DNA from: Methylotenera_A sp963701715
GTDB taxonomy: Bacteria > Pseudomonadota > Gammaproteobacteria > Burkholderiales > Methylophilaceae
Reading direction: 5' to 3'
Assembly: GCA_963701715.1 (NCBI GenBank)
Contig: CAVPAX010000005.1
Span: 186,001-250,000, forward strand
DNA length: 64,000 bases
Positions 36,256 through 44,612 of the stretch are shown here, in pieces (position 1 is the stretch's first letter; each line of letters opens with the position of its first letter). A program made the position numbers and the translations under genes. The notes under the pieces are model-generated. The model was given only the letters and a program-made list of their open reading frames with translations, was not told the DNA's origin and ran no database searches.

Positions 36256-37533
36256 ATGAATATGATTCGATGGATGTTTTTTTGTGTCCTTTTTTTGGTC
36301 ACATCAATTGCAAACGCTGCGCTGGAGATTGAAATTAGCGGCGGCGGTGCCCAACAAATCCCTATAGCAATCTTGCCATTTGGCGGCGCAGCCAATGCCA
36401 AAGAAAATATCAGTGAGATTGTCGCAGCAGACTTACATCGCAGCGGTTTATTTAGAGTGCTGGAAACGCGCGGCATGGCAAATTTGCCAATATCACCAAG
36501 TCAAATTAAATATGCTGAATGGACCGCATTACAGGCGCAAGCGGTTACCGTGGGCAATGTGGAGAGTGTTGCAGGTGGCCGTTTTAAGGTGTCATTTCAT
36601 TTGATGGATGCACTCAAGCAAACGCAATTGGCGGGTATGGACTACCAAATCGCACCCAGCCAAATGCGTGCTACCGCGCATAAAATCGCAGATATTATTT
36701 TTCAGAAATTAACTGGTCAGGCGGGAATTTTTGCTAGCCGCATTGCCTATATCACCAAGACAGGCAAGCGTTATGCTCTACAAGTGGCAGATGCCGATGG
36801 GTACAATCCGCAGACCGTGGTTTCCTCAAACGAGCCAATAATTTCACCCAGCTGGTCACCCGATGGTACAAAATTAGCGTATGTATCGTTTGAAAAGAAA
36901 AAACCGATTGTTTTTGTGCAATCGCTTACCAGTGGTAGCCGCGCTATATTGGCCAATTATAAAGGGAATAACAGTGCGCCTGCATGGTCGCCAGATGGCA
37001 GCAAATTGGCGATTGTGCTAACTTATGGTGCGAACTCACAAATTTATACGGTTGATTCAAGTGGCGGCGGCTTAAAACAAATTACAAAGAGTAGTGCCAT
37101 CGATACTGAACCGGCATTTTCGCCCGATGGTAACTGGATTTATTTCAGCTCAGACCGTGGCGGCAAGCCACAAATTTATAAAGTACCGGCGGATGGCGGC
37201 AACCCAAGCCGTGTGACATTTGAAGGTGGTTATAATGTTTCGCCACGTTTTTCGCCCGATGGCAAAAATTTGGCGTATATTCGCAACGATGGTGGCAAAT
37301 TCAGAGTAGCATTACATGATTTAGCCAGTGGCCAGGTGCAGTTGCTGAGCGAAGGTTCGCAAGATGAATCACCCAGCTTTGCACCAAATGGACGTGTAAT
37401 ATTATATGCTACTAAGGTGCGTGGACGTGGTGCATTGGCAGCGGTATCAAGTGATGGAAAAGTACGGCAGCGGTTAAATGAATCGTCGGGTGGTGATGTG
37501 CGTGAACCTGCTTGGGGTCCGCTAACGAACTAG
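36256..37533 (+). CDS. tolB: Tol-Pal periplasmic protein TolB
   Basis: Periplasmic propeller protein that contacts Pal. The protein has 425 residues. The signal peptide ends near residue 22 (VTSIANAALE). The N-terminal domain (about 25-160) is followed by a six-bladed beta-propeller whose blades show the repeat SWSPDGTKLAY, AWSPDGSKLAI, AFSPDGNWIYF and RFSPDGKNLAYI. An in-frame second ATG is two codons later. The 129-base gap before it may hold a promoter (TAGAAT at 36212-36217), without a clear -35. Confidence 0.96.
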   Translation: MNMIRWMFFCVLFLVTSIANAALEIEISGGGAQQIPIAILPFGGAANAKENISEIVAADLHRSGLFRVLETRGMANLPISPSQIKYAEWTALQAQAVTVGNVESVAGGRFKVSFHLMDALKQTQLAGMDYQIAPSQMRATAHKIADIIFQKLTGQAGIFASRIAYITKTGKRYALQVADADGYNPQTVVSSNEPIISPSWSPDGTKLAYVSFEKKKPIVFVQSLTSGSRAILANYKGNNSAPAWSPDGSKLAIVLTYGANSQIYTVDSSGGGLKQITKSSAIDTEPAFSPDGNWIYFSSDRGGKPQIYKVPADGGNPSRVTFEGGYNVSPRFSPDGKNLAYIRNDGGKFRVALHDLASGQVQLLSEGSQDESPSFAPNGRVILYATKVRGRGALAAVSSDGKVRQRLNESSGGDVREPAWGPLTN

Positions 37534-37608
37534 TCCAACCGGAAAATTAATTAGATTTAGAACTTGTGTGAATCAACCCGTTACTGGGGATAATAAAAGG
37601 AGAGAAAG

Positions 37609-38190
37609 ATGAATTATTTACCGAATTTCAGTGGGAAACTCATTGCAGTTGCAATTACTTCGATATTTTTGGTGGCCTGTAAAAGTACGCCGATGAGCAA
37701 TAAGCCGGCGACAGTTGAAGATAAAAGCACGACAGCTGCAAGTCAATCTTCTGATAGCAATGCTGGAGCGGATGCTAGTGGAGTGAAAGAAGTAGTGGTG
37801 GATAGTAATGCCAACAATGCTGGCAATAATCCGCTCAAAGATCCAAATAATATTCTTTCAAAACGCAATATCTATTTTGATTTTGACAGCGATGCTGTAA
37901 AAGCAGAATATCGCCCAATCGTCGAAGCGCATGCCAAGTATTTGTTGGCACATGCAGATGCAAAAATGGTTGTGCAGGGTAATACCGATGAGCGCGGTAC
38001 ACGTGAGTACAATCTATCACTCGGTCAGCGTCGTTCAGTAGCGGTTAAAAAAGCGCTTAATTTATTAGGCGTGCAAGATAAGCAAATTGAAACAGTTAGT
38101 TACGGCGAAGAAAAAGCAGCTGTAAATTGTGCCGATGAAGCATGTTTTGCACAAAACCGTCGCGTTGATATCGTTTACGAAGGCGATTAA
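37609..38190 (+). CDS. pal: Peptidoglycan-associated lipoprotein Pal
   Basis: Outer-membrane lipoprotein that binds peptidoglycan and TolB. The protein has 193 residues. The lipobox is FLVACKS near residue 24. A Ser/Ala/Asn-rich linker is followed by the OmpA-like domain from about 80: NIYFDFDSDAVKAEYRPIVE, GNTDERGTREYNLSLGQRRS and NRRVDIVYEGD. A GGAGAG ribosome site precedes the ATG. It lies 75 bases after tolB. Confidence 0.97.
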   Translation: MNYLPNFSGKLIAVAITSIFLVACKSTPMSNKPATVEDKSTTAASQSSDSNAGADASGVKEVVVDSNANNAGNNPLKDPNNILSKRNIYFDFDSDAVKAEYRPIVEAHAKYLLAHADAKMVVQGNTDERGTREYNLSLGQRRSVAVKKALNLLGVQDKQIETVSYGEEKAAVNCADEACFAQNRRVDIVYEGD

Positions 38191-38204
38191 GCTAAGGTGA
38201 TGGC

Positions 38205-39044
38205 ATGATGGTGATGAAAAAATTAGCATTTGTTGGTTTAAGTCTTTTTGCCTTTGGCCATTTAAATCCTGTGCATGCTGCGCTGTTTGATGACAAAGAA
38301 GCGCGCAAAAAGATTTTAGAGGTTGAAGCTAAGCAACAGTCTAATCATGATGCCAGTATGGCGGCAATTGCCGAGTTGAAGAAAAGTCAAGCCGCGATGG
38401 AAAAGCGCATTGCAGCGATAGAAGCCATTGTGCAAGGTGGCGGTTTGGCTGATATGCAAAACCAAATCGAAGTTCTAAAGCAAGAGGTGGCCAATTTAAA
38501 AGGCGATTTAGAAGTGGCCTCTCATAATCTTGATACGACACAGCAACGTCAAAAAGATTTGTATGCTGATACGGATACGCGCTTGCGTAAGCTGGAAGGT
38601 GGCGTACCAGTGGCTGCAAATCCTCCGCTCGCCAACGCCCCTGCGCAGCCCGCAGCAGAAGAAAAAGATGTAAAAGCCTTTGCTGATGCTGATAGCTTAA
38701 GCAAATCGGCCAAGCATAAAGAAGCTTTTGCCGCATTTGATGGTTTTTTGAAAGAATATCCCAATAGTAAATTAACGCCAGATGCGCTCTATGGCATGGG
38801 TTATTCGCAGTTTGCACTTAAAAACTATAAATCTTCCATCGCCACGCAGCAGAAAGTCATCGATTTGCACCCGGAAAGCCCAAAAGTGCCAGATGCAATG
38901 TTCAACATGGCGAATAGCCAAATTCAGCTTGGACAAGTCACTAATGCCAAAAAAACATTACGTGCTTTAATCGAGAAGTTCCCTAACGCAGACGTTACGC
39001 CTAGTGCACAGAAGCGTCTGAAGGCACTTGAAGCGATCAAATAG
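38205..39044 (+). CDS. cpoB: Cell division coordinator CpoB (YbgF)
   Basis: Periplasmic protein that links the Tol system to peptidoglycan synthesis. The protein has 279 residues. The signal peptide ends near residue 28 (NPVHAALF). An N-terminal coiled coil forms the trimer (about 35-125). A Pro/Ala linker (about 136-152) and three TPR-like repeats follow, each with the pattern YGMGYSQFALKNYKSSIATQ. It lies 14 bases after pal and ends the cluster; a strong terminator follows. Confidence 0.94.
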   Translation: MMVMKKLAFVGLSLFAFGHLNPVHAALFDDKEARKKILEVEAKQQSNHDASMAAIAELKKSQAAMEKRIAAIEAIVQGGGLADMQNQIEVLKQEVANLKGDLEVASHNLDTTQQRQKDLYADTDTRLRKLEGGVPVAANPPLANAPAQPAAEEKDVKAFADADSLSKSAKHKEAFAAFDGFLKEYPNSKLTPDALYGMGYSQFALKNYKSSIATQQKVIDLHPESPKVPDAMFNMANSQIQLGQVTNAKKTLRALIEKFPNADVTPSAQKRLKALEAIK

Positions 39045-39075
39045 CAATTTATCAGGGCGATTCGCGGTAAAATAG

Positions 39076-39105
39076 CGCCAACTTAAGTAGTTGGCGTTTT
39101 TTTTT
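39076..39105 (+). terminator. Rho-independent terminator after cpoB
   Basis: Stem CGCCAAC / GTTGGCG with a seven-base loop and nine T residues. It ends the tol-pal cluster just before queE, leaving only ten bases to the queE start. Confidence 0.9.
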
Positions 39106-39114
39106 GCAAAATTT

Positions 39115-39753
39115 ATGACTTTAAAAGTCTACGAAATTTTTTATTCATTACAAGGTGAAACAAGCCGCATCGGTTTGCCGACGGTATTTGTACGTCTGAC
39201 GGGTTGCCCGATGCGCTGCACCTATTGCGATACCGCATATGCATTTAGCGGCGGTAGCAATATGGAGATTTCTGATATTTTGGTTAAAGTGGCTCAGTTT
39301 GGTACAAATTATGTCACGGTGACTGGTGGAGAGCCTTTGGCACAGAGGGAGTGCCATGTGCTGCTTAAGGCATTATGTGATGCGGGTTACAATGTATCGC
39401 TCGAAACCGGCGGGGCGATGGATATTGCACAGGTAGATGCGCGTGTTTCGGTGATTCTGGATATCAAAACACCTGCTTCGAATGAAGAAAAAAACAATTT
39501 ATGGGGAAATCTGGCCCATATCAAGCCAAAGGATGAAATCAAATTTGTGTTGTGTAACCGCGCTGATTATGACTGGGCAAAGGCAAAAATCACCGAGCTT
39601 AAATTAAATGAAAAATGCCCTATCATATTTTCTCCAAGTTATAGTCAGCTAAAAGCGGATGAACTGGCGACTTGGGTGCTACAGGATCAATTGCCAGTGC
39701 GTATGCAGGTGCAGCTTCATAAAATTCTCTGGGGTGAAAAGCAGGGCGTATGA
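39115..39753 (+). CDS. queE: 7-carboxy-7-deazaguanine synthase QueE (radical SAM)
   Basis: Makes 7-carboxy-7-deazaguanine in queuosine synthesis. The protein has 212 residues. The radical-SAM cluster motif is GCPMRCTYCDTAYAF (Cx3Cx2C). Then come VTVTGGEPLAQRE and VSLETGGAMDI. I use the ATG at 39115, giving MTLKVYEIFYSLQGE. A longer reading would start inside the terminator and is rejected. No ribosome site is obvious. The partner queC follows 109 bases later; the gap holds nothing I recognise. Confidence 0.93.
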   Translation: MTLKVYEIFYSLQGETSRIGLPTVFVRLTGCPMRCTYCDTAYAFSGGSNMEISDILVKVAQFGTNYVTVTGGEPLAQRECHVLLKALCDAGYNVSLETGGAMDIAQVDARVSVILDIKTPASNEEKNNLWGNLAHIKPKDEIKFVLCNRADYDWAKAKITELKLNEKCPIIFSPSYSQLKADELATWVLQDQLPVRMQVQLHKILWGEKQGV

Positions 39754-39862
39754 TTTTATTGAAATTAAAATCTTACTTTGTCAGCGTTTCTTTATCGTGT
39801 AAGGTGCAGCGCCTGCAGTTTGCCATTGCGTAAATTTTTAATTTCTACAAAATCTATTTGAT

Positions 39863-40537
39863 ATGAATAAAAAGGCTGTTGTTTTACTCTCTGGAGGGCT
39901 TGATTCTGCCACTTGCCTGGCAATTGCCAAATCTCAAGGCTTTGAGTGTTATTGCCTAAGTCTGGATTATCATCAGCGCCATATTGCCGAGCTGGAAGCC
40001 GCACGGAATATAGCTCATAGCTTAGGCGCAGTACAACATAAAACCGCACAGCTGGATTTAAGTCTATTTGGCGGTTCTGCACTGACGGATAATGAAATTT
40101 CTGTGCCGGAGACGGCGACCAGCGGCATCCCTGTGACATACGTGCCTGCGCGCAATACCATTATGCTTTCCCTGTCCCTGGCGTGGGCAGAGGTGCTGGA
40201 GGCGCAAGATATTTTTATTGGCGTGAATGCATTGGATTATTCGGGCTACCCGGATTGTCGTGGCGAATATGTGCAGGCGTTTCAGCAGATGGCGAACTTG
40301 GCAACCAAAAGCGCGGTAGAAGGCAAAAAAATCACCGTGCATGCACCTTTAATTGATATGACAAAAGCGCAAATCATTGCCCTGGGGACAAGTCTGGGCG
40401 TGCCTTACAGCGATACGGTTTCCTGTTATCAGGCGGACGCGCAAGGCCGAGCTTGTGGTAAATGCGATTCATGTCGTTTACGCCGCGAGGGCTTTAATAA
40501 AGCAGGTATACAAGACCCCACGCGCTATGCTTTGTAA
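39863..40537 (+). CDS. queC: 7-cyano-7-deazaguanine synthase QueC
   Basis: ATP-dependent conversion of carboxydeazaguanine to preQ0. The protein has 224 residues. The PP-loop is VLLSGGLDSATCLAIA near the N-terminus, followed by SLDYHQRH and VPARNTIMLSLSLAWAE. The zinc site is CYQADAQGRACGKCDSCRLR near residues 191-210. The product is used for tRNA queuosine or deazapurine DNA modification; nothing nearby points to DNA modification, so tRNA is more likely. Confidence 0.95.
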   Translation: MNKKAVVLLSGGLDSATCLAIAKSQGFECYCLSLDYHQRHIAELEAARNIAHSLGAVQHKTAQLDLSLFGGSALTDNEISVPETATSGIPVTYVPARNTIMLSLSLAWAEVLEAQDIFIGVNALDYSGYPDCRGEYVQAFQQMANLATKSAVEGKKITVHAPLIDMTKAQIIALGTSLGVPYSDTVSCYQADAQGRACGKCDSCRLRREGFNKAGIQDPTRYAL

Positions 40538-40563
40538 AAGTACGCAAAGTCTCATTTTACTGC

Positions 40564-40593
40564 TTGCTAAAGCATTCAAAAATAACGTATAAT
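40564..40593 (+). promoter_or_regulatory. Promoter of the rpsP operon
   Basis: TTGCTA (40564-40569) and a perfect TATAAT (40588-40593) are spaced by 18 bp, 43 bases before the rpsP start. This is a good sigma-70 promoter for a ribosomal operon. Confidence 0.75.
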
Positions 40594-40636
40594 CCGCGCC
40601 TTTCTGCAGAAAATTAATTTTTAAGAGAACAAGATT

Positions 40637-41116
40637 ATGGTCGTAATTCGTTTATCTCGTGGCGGTTCTAAAAAGAATCCATTCTATAACGTGGTGGTAG
40701 CTGATTCACGCAATCGTCGTGATGGCCGTTTTATCGAGCGTGTTGGGTTTTACAATCCATCCGCAAAGCTGGCCACAGAGGCTTTACGTATTGATGAAGC
40801 ACGTGTGAGCCATTGGAAAAACAATGGTGCGCAATTGTCTGATACGGTAACACGTCTAGTTAAAACGCATGCTAAAGGCCCGGAGGCGATGATCGCCGCT
40901 AAAGCTAAAGATGCTGCAAGAGCTGATGCTGCCAAAGCTAAAGCCGTTGCTGCTGAAGCCGCAAAAGTAAAAGCTGCCGCCGATGCTGCTAAAGCTGAAG
41001 CTGATGCTAAAGCTGCTGCTGAGGCAGCGCAAGCCGCTGAAGCTGCTAAAGCCGCTGAAGCAGAGGCTGCTGCAGTTGAAGAAGCGCCAGCAGAAACTCC
41101 TGCAGAAGAAGCTTAA
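40637..41116 (+). CDS. rpsP: 30S ribosomal protein S16 with long Ala-rich tail
   Basis: Small-subunit assembly protein. Residues 1-80 are a standard S16 (MVVIRLSRGGSKKNPFYNVV, DGRFIERVGFYNP, ALRIDEARVSHWKNNGAQ). From about residue 80 to 159 there is an Ala/Lys/Glu-rich extension with repeated AKA/AEA units and the acidic end EEAPAETPAEEA. S16 is usually 80-90 residues long, so the tail roughly doubles it. It is probably a helical or disordered appendage. This is the first gene of the rpsP-rimM-trmD-rplS operon. Confidence 0.96.
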   Translation: MVVIRLSRGGSKKNPFYNVVVADSRNRRDGRFIERVGFYNPSAKLATEALRIDEARVSHWKNNGAQLSDTVTRLVKTHAKGPEAMIAAKAKDAARADAAKAKAVAAEAAKVKAAADAAKAEADAKAAAEAAQAAEAAKAAEAEAAAVEEAPAETPAEEA

Positions 41117-41139
41117 ATTTTATTATCTAGCCTTTACTT

Positions 41140-41667
41140 TTGAGTAATTTGGCTTCGGGTGATTTAGTAGTCATGGGGCGAGTAGTCGCCCCTTATGGCA
41201 TTTTAGGGTGGCTTAAAATACATCCGGATACCGAAATGCTGGATGGTTTACTGGATTATAAAACCTGGTGGATAGGCAAGGATGACAATTGGCAGCAGCT
41301 GAATGTCGAAGATGCCAAGATTCATAACGATGTATTGGTCGTGAAACTGCAGGGCATCGCTGACAGGGATGCGGCGTTTGCTTGCAAAGGCAAGCAGGTT
41401 GCGGTTCCCAGAGCATTGTTGCCAGAGCCTGAAGAGGGCGAATATTACTGGTCTGATTTAATCGGGCTGGCGGTCAAAAATCAGCAAGGTGTTGATTTTG
41501 GCAAAATTATTGATGTGCTGGAAACCGGCGCAAATGATGTGATTGTTGTGAAAAGTGATAAAGAGCATGGCGAACGCGAGCGATTGGTTCCGTTTACCGA
41601 GCAGGCGATATTAGATGTGAATCTGGAAGCCAAAACCGTGCTAGTGGATTGGGATCCAGATTTTTAG
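41140..41667 (+). CDS. rimM: Ribosome maturation factor RimM
   Basis: Binds S19 and helps 30S head assembly. The protein has 175 residues. The RimM N-terminal beta-barrel is VVMGRVVAPYGILGWLKIHP (about residues 10-29). The C-terminal PRC-barrel starts GEYYWSDLIGLAV, then ETGANDVIVVK and RLVPFTEQAILDV. I list the TTG at 41140 as the start; the ATG at 41173 (MGRVVAP) is an alternative. It lies between rpsP and trmD, the usual order. Confidence 0.94.
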   Translation: MSNLASGDLVVMGRVVAPYGILGWLKIHPDTEMLDGLLDYKTWWIGKDDNWQQLNVEDAKIHNDVLVVKLQGIADRDAAFACKGKQVAVPRALLPEPEEGEYYWSDLIGLAVKNQQGVDFGKIIDVLETGANDVIVVKSDKEHGERERLVPFTEQAILDVNLEAKTVLVDWDPDF

Positions 41668-41668
41668 C

Positions 41669-42445
41669 ATGCCGATGATGAGATTTGACATCATTAGCTT
41701 GTTCCCGGAAACCTTTGACGCGATAACGCAACATGGCATCACGGCGCGGGCATTAGAGCAAAAGATTTATAGTATAAACGTGATTAATCCGCGCGATTTT
41801 ACGCAGGATAATCACAAAACGGTGGATGACAGGCCATACGGCGGCGGTCCTGGCATGGTGATGTTGGCGGATCCATTGGCAAAAGCCATTCAACAGGCAA
41901 AGCAAGGCCAGATTGAAATTGGAATTAAACCGCACGTGATTCATTTTTCACCACGCGGAACTCCGCTTAATCACCAAAAAGTGATGGAGTTGAGTAAGCG
42001 GCAGGGTTTGGTTTTGCTTGCAAGCCGTTACGAAGGCGTAGATGAACGTTTGTTAGATGCGCTGGTAGATGAGGAAATCTCTATCGGCGACTATGTTTTA
42101 AGTGGTGGTGAATTACCCGCCATGGTGTTGATAGATGCGATAGTAAGGCAATTGCCTGGCGCTTTGGGCGATGCGGATTCAGCAGTAGAGGATTCGTTTG
42201 TGAATGGACTACTGGATTGTCCGCATTACACGCGACCAGAAGTGCTTTATTTAGAAGGCATGGCAGAAAGACGTGTGCCTGAGGTGCTGTTGTCAGGCAA
42301 TCACGCAAAGATTAGAGAATGGCGATTAAAGCAATCGCTGGCTTTAACAAGGGCAAAACGCCCGGATTTATTGGCCGCAAGGTCGTTGACGAAAGAGGAG
42401 TCTCGGCTGCTTAAGCAAATAGAGCAGGAACAGGAATCTTCATAA
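41669..42445 (+). CDS. trmD: tRNA (guanine-37-N1)-methyltransferase TrmD
   Basis: Methylates G37 of tRNAs to prevent frameshifting. The protein has 258 residues of the SPOUT knotted type. Visible are MRFDIISLFPETFDAI, DDRPYGGGPGMVMLADPL, LLASRYEGVDERLLD and the knot region IGDYVLSGGELPAMVLIDA. The ATG at 41669 is one base after rimM; another in-frame ATG is two codons downstream. Confidence 0.97.
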   Translation: MPMMRFDIISLFPETFDAITQHGITARALEQKIYSINVINPRDFTQDNHKTVDDRPYGGGPGMVMLADPLAKAIQQAKQGQIEIGIKPHVIHFSPRGTPLNHQKVMELSKRQGLVLLASRYEGVDERLLDALVDEEISIGDYVLSGGELPAMVLIDAIVRQLPGALGDADSAVEDSFVNGLLDCPHYTRPEVLYLEGMAERRVPEVLLSGNHAKIREWRLKQSLALTRAKRPDLLAARSLTKEESRLLKQIEQEQESS

Positions 42446-42461
42446 TTAAAAGGAGCACAAA

Positions 42462-42860
42462 GTGGCAGATATTATTAAAATGTTAGAGCAGGAAGAAATT
42501 GCCCGTTTAGGTAAAAAAATTCCTGATTTCGCCCCGGGTGACACCGTAGTGGTAGGTGTAAACGTGGTTGAGGGTACACGTAAGCGTGTGCAGTCATACG
42601 AGGGTGTTGTGATTGCGAAACGCAATAAAGGCCTCAATTCATCATTTATAGTACGCAAAATTTCATCTGGTGAAGGTGTTGAGCGTACATTCCAAACTTA
42701 CTCACCGCTTATTGCTTCTATCGAAGTGAAACGTAAAGGTGATGTACGTCGTGCAAAACTTTACTACTTGCGTGAACGTTCAGGTAAATCTGCGCGTATT
42801 AAAGAGAAATTAACTGCGCGCGATAAAGAAGTGATGGCGCCAGAAGCCGCACAAGATTAA
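42462..42860 (+). CDS. rplS: 50S ribosomal protein L19
   Basis: Large-subunit protein at the subunit interface. The protein has 132 residues. FAPGDTVVVGVNVVEGTRKR, GVVIAKRNKGLNSSFIVRKI and RRAKLYYLRERSGKSARIKE are standard. The start is GTG at 42462, supported by AAGGAG upstream. A terminator closes the operon. Confidence 0.97.
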   Translation: MADIIKMLEQEEIARLGKKIPDFAPGDTVVVGVNVVEGTRKRVQSYEGVVIAKRNKGLNSSFIVRKISSGEGVERTFQTYSPLIASIEVKRKGDVRRAKLYYLRERSGKSARIKEKLTARDKEVMAPEAAQD

Positions 42861-42880
42861 GCTATAAAGCAACAGATTAA

Positions 42881-42915
42881 AAGCCCCAGACTTAATTAAG
42901 TGATGGGGCTTTTTT
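42881..42915 (+). terminator. Rho-independent terminator after rplS
   Basis: Stem AAGCCCCA / TGGGGCTT with an AT-rich loop containing CTTAATTAAG, followed by T residues. Confidence 0.88.
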
Positions 42916-42983
42916 ATTACCCATTTTCCTATATAGCCAATTGTTATTTGCATTGCATTTAAAATTCAAGTTAAATTCAGGCT

Positions 42984-43487
42984 ATGAAAACCAACAATAA
43001 TTTACCCCCCCAGTATGATGCAGTCATAGAAGCACCGTTTGGCGCAGTAGGCATTTCTGTGCGCGGTATGCAGGTTGCCATCGAACTGTTGCCGGAAAAG
43101 CATGCGCAAAAACCTGCCGAACATAAAATTGCGGAAAAAGTTGCCAAGCAGATTGAGGCCTATTTTAACAATGCACGCAATGATTTTAACTTGCCGCTCG
43201 TTTACAAAGGTACACCGTTTCAACGTCGCGTCTGGCATGCCATTAGCGCTATTCCATGTGGGCGAGTGCTTACTTATAGCGAAGTTGCCCAGCAGATTGG
43301 TTCTGGTCCGCGCGCCGTGGCTAATGCCTGTGGCGCCAATAATTTGCCTTTGGTGGTGCCGTGTCACCGTGTGGTCGCTAAAAACGGTTTGGGCGGTTTT
43401 ATGCAGGGCAATAAAGATGGTCTAAAAATAAAAAAATGGCTGCTCAAGCACGAAGGCGTTGTGTTTGAAAAAGGGAAGCGGGTGTGA
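42984..43487 (+). CDS. ogt: Methylated-DNA-protein cysteine methyltransferase
   Basis: Suicide enzyme that removes methyl groups from O6-methylguanine. The protein has 167 residues. The C-terminal domain has TPFQRRVWHAISAIPCGRVL, SGPRAVANACGANNLPLV and the acceptor motif PCHRVVAKNG. The N-terminal domain is short. No Ada regulatory domain is present. The 3' end overlaps xerD by four bases (GTGA). Either the Ogt or the Ada-C name would fit. Confidence 0.93.
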   Translation: MKTNNNLPPQYDAVIEAPFGAVGISVRGMQVAIELLPEKHAQKPAEHKIAEKVAKQIEAYFNNARNDFNLPLVYKGTPFQRRVWHAISAIPCGRVLTYSEVAQQIGSGPRAVANACGANNLPLVVPCHRVVAKNGLGGFMQGNKDGLKIKKWLLKHEGVVFEKGKRV

Positions 43488-44377
43488 CTGAGACAGCCAG
43501 CAGCCGGCTCGATACCTTTATCGATCATCTTTGGCTGGAAGATGGCTTATCCAAAAACACCCTCGAAAGTTACCGTACCGATTTAAGCCAGTTTAATGTC
43601 TGGCTTATCAAACAGCATCAAGATTTACTTACGGCCAGTCAGGCCGATATTCAGCAATATCTGGCGGTTAAATTTCCGCAAAGCAAGCCACGCAGCATCA
43701 GCCGGTTAATCGCCAGTATGCGGCGTTTTTATCGCTATGCGCTGAGAGAGAATCTCATCAAAACCGACCCCACGCTGCAAATCGAATCACCCAAACTTCC
43801 ACGTAGCTTGCCCAAAAGCTTAAACGAGCAGGAAGTGGAAGATTTGCTCAAAGCGCCGGATATTAGCCAGCCCATCGGCTTGCGCGACAGGGCCATGCTG
43901 GAGCTGCTATACGCCAGCGGTTTGCGTGTGAGTGAGTTGGTTGGCGTAAAAGTGAACGAAGTCAGCACGCAGGATGGCGTGGTACGCGTCACAGGTAAGG
44001 GCAGCAAGACCAGATTAGTGCCGATGGGCGAAGAAGCAGCCGATTGGATTAGCAAATACATTAAACAGGCGCGCCCCGAGATTCTGCAAAAGCGGTTATG
44101 TGATGCGCTTTTTGTTACGGCGCGGGCAGAGGCGATGACGCGCCAGGCCTTTTGGTATTTAATCAAGCGCTACGCCTTGCAGGCCGGCATTACCAAACAT
44201 ATGTCGCCCCACGTGCTACGCCATGCCTTTGCTACGCATTTGTTAAACCACGGTGCGGATTTGCGCGTGGTGCAGATGCTGCTGGGGCATTCGGATATTT
44301 CGACCACGCAGATTTATACGCATGTGGCGCGGGAGCGGTTGAAGCAGCTGCATAGCGTGCATCATCCACGTGGGTGA
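43484..44377 (+). CDS. xerD: Tyrosine recombinase XerD
   Basis: Resolves chromosome dimers at dif together with XerC. The protein has 297 residues. The N-terminal SAM-like core-binding domain begins about residue 9 (FIDHLWLEDGLSKNTLESYR). The catalytic domain shows the Arg of ASGLRVSELVGV, the Lys of TGKGSKTRLVPMG, HVLRHAFATHLLNHGADLRV (His, Arg), LLGHSDISTTQIYTHV (His and nucleophile Tyr). It is a housekeeping XerD by size and context rather than an element integrase. GTG start. Confidence 0.95.
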   Translation: MTETASSRLDTFIDHLWLEDGLSKNTLESYRTDLSQFNVWLIKQHQDLLTASQADIQQYLAVKFPQSKPRSISRLIASMRRFYRYALRENLIKTDPTLQIESPKLPRSLPKSLNEQEVEDLLKAPDISQPIGLRDRAMLELLYASGLRVSELVGVKVNEVSTQDGVVRVTGKGSKTRLVPMGEEAADWISKYIKQARPEILQKRLCDALFVTARAEAMTRQAFWYLIKRYALQAGITKHMSPHVLRHAFATHLLNHGADLRVVQMLLGHSDISTTQIYTHVARERLKQLHSVHHPRG

Positions 44378-44395
44378 TTTATTGTAAAAATTAAT

Positions 44396-44430
44396 GCTCT
44401 GGAAAGCTCATGGGTATTGGTCTGCAGGGC
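44396..44430. repeat. Dispersed 35-nt intergenic repeat, copy A
   Basis: The 35-base stretch begins GCTCTGGAAAGCTCATGGG and ends TCTGCAGGGC. It is similar at 28 of 35 positions to the stretch at 59852-59886. Here the stem is partly degraded. It lies 19 bases after xerD. Confidence 0.55.
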
Positions 44431-44444
44431 ATGCAAATTATCAC

Positions 44445-44539
44445 GTCATTCCGATGAAAATCGGAATCTAGTGGCGTTAAAAACCTTGTCGGGAGTAGCC
44501 CGACAGCTAATCACTTTCTTTTGTTTGTGCAAAAGAAAG
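44445..44539. repeat. Cluster of three palindromes (REP-like)
   Basis: Three hairpins stand in a row. ATTCCGAT-GAAA-ATCGGAAT (44448-44467) begins with CGTCATTCC like the REPs near folB. TGTCGGG-AGTAG-CCCGACA lies at 44487-44505, and CTTTCTTTT-N8-AAAAGAAAG at 44514-44539. The last could also act as a transcription end on either strand. The rest of the gap to 44612 holds no gene that I can see. Confidence 0.65.
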
Positions 44540-44612
44540 TAATCAAAGAAAATCACACCCCGCTGCCGCTTTCTCCTTCGGTCTTAGCGCCACATCTGGC
44601 GCAGTTGAGGCT

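Noticed and set aside
39754..39862. PreQ1 riboswitch or small gene between queE and queC
   Set aside because: No aptamer-like stem with the expected tail and no credible start with a ribosome site could be seen.
43484..44377. Tyrosine recombinase as an element integrase
   Set aside because: Size, motifs and context fit housekeeping XerD; no att sites or element genes are adjacent to it.
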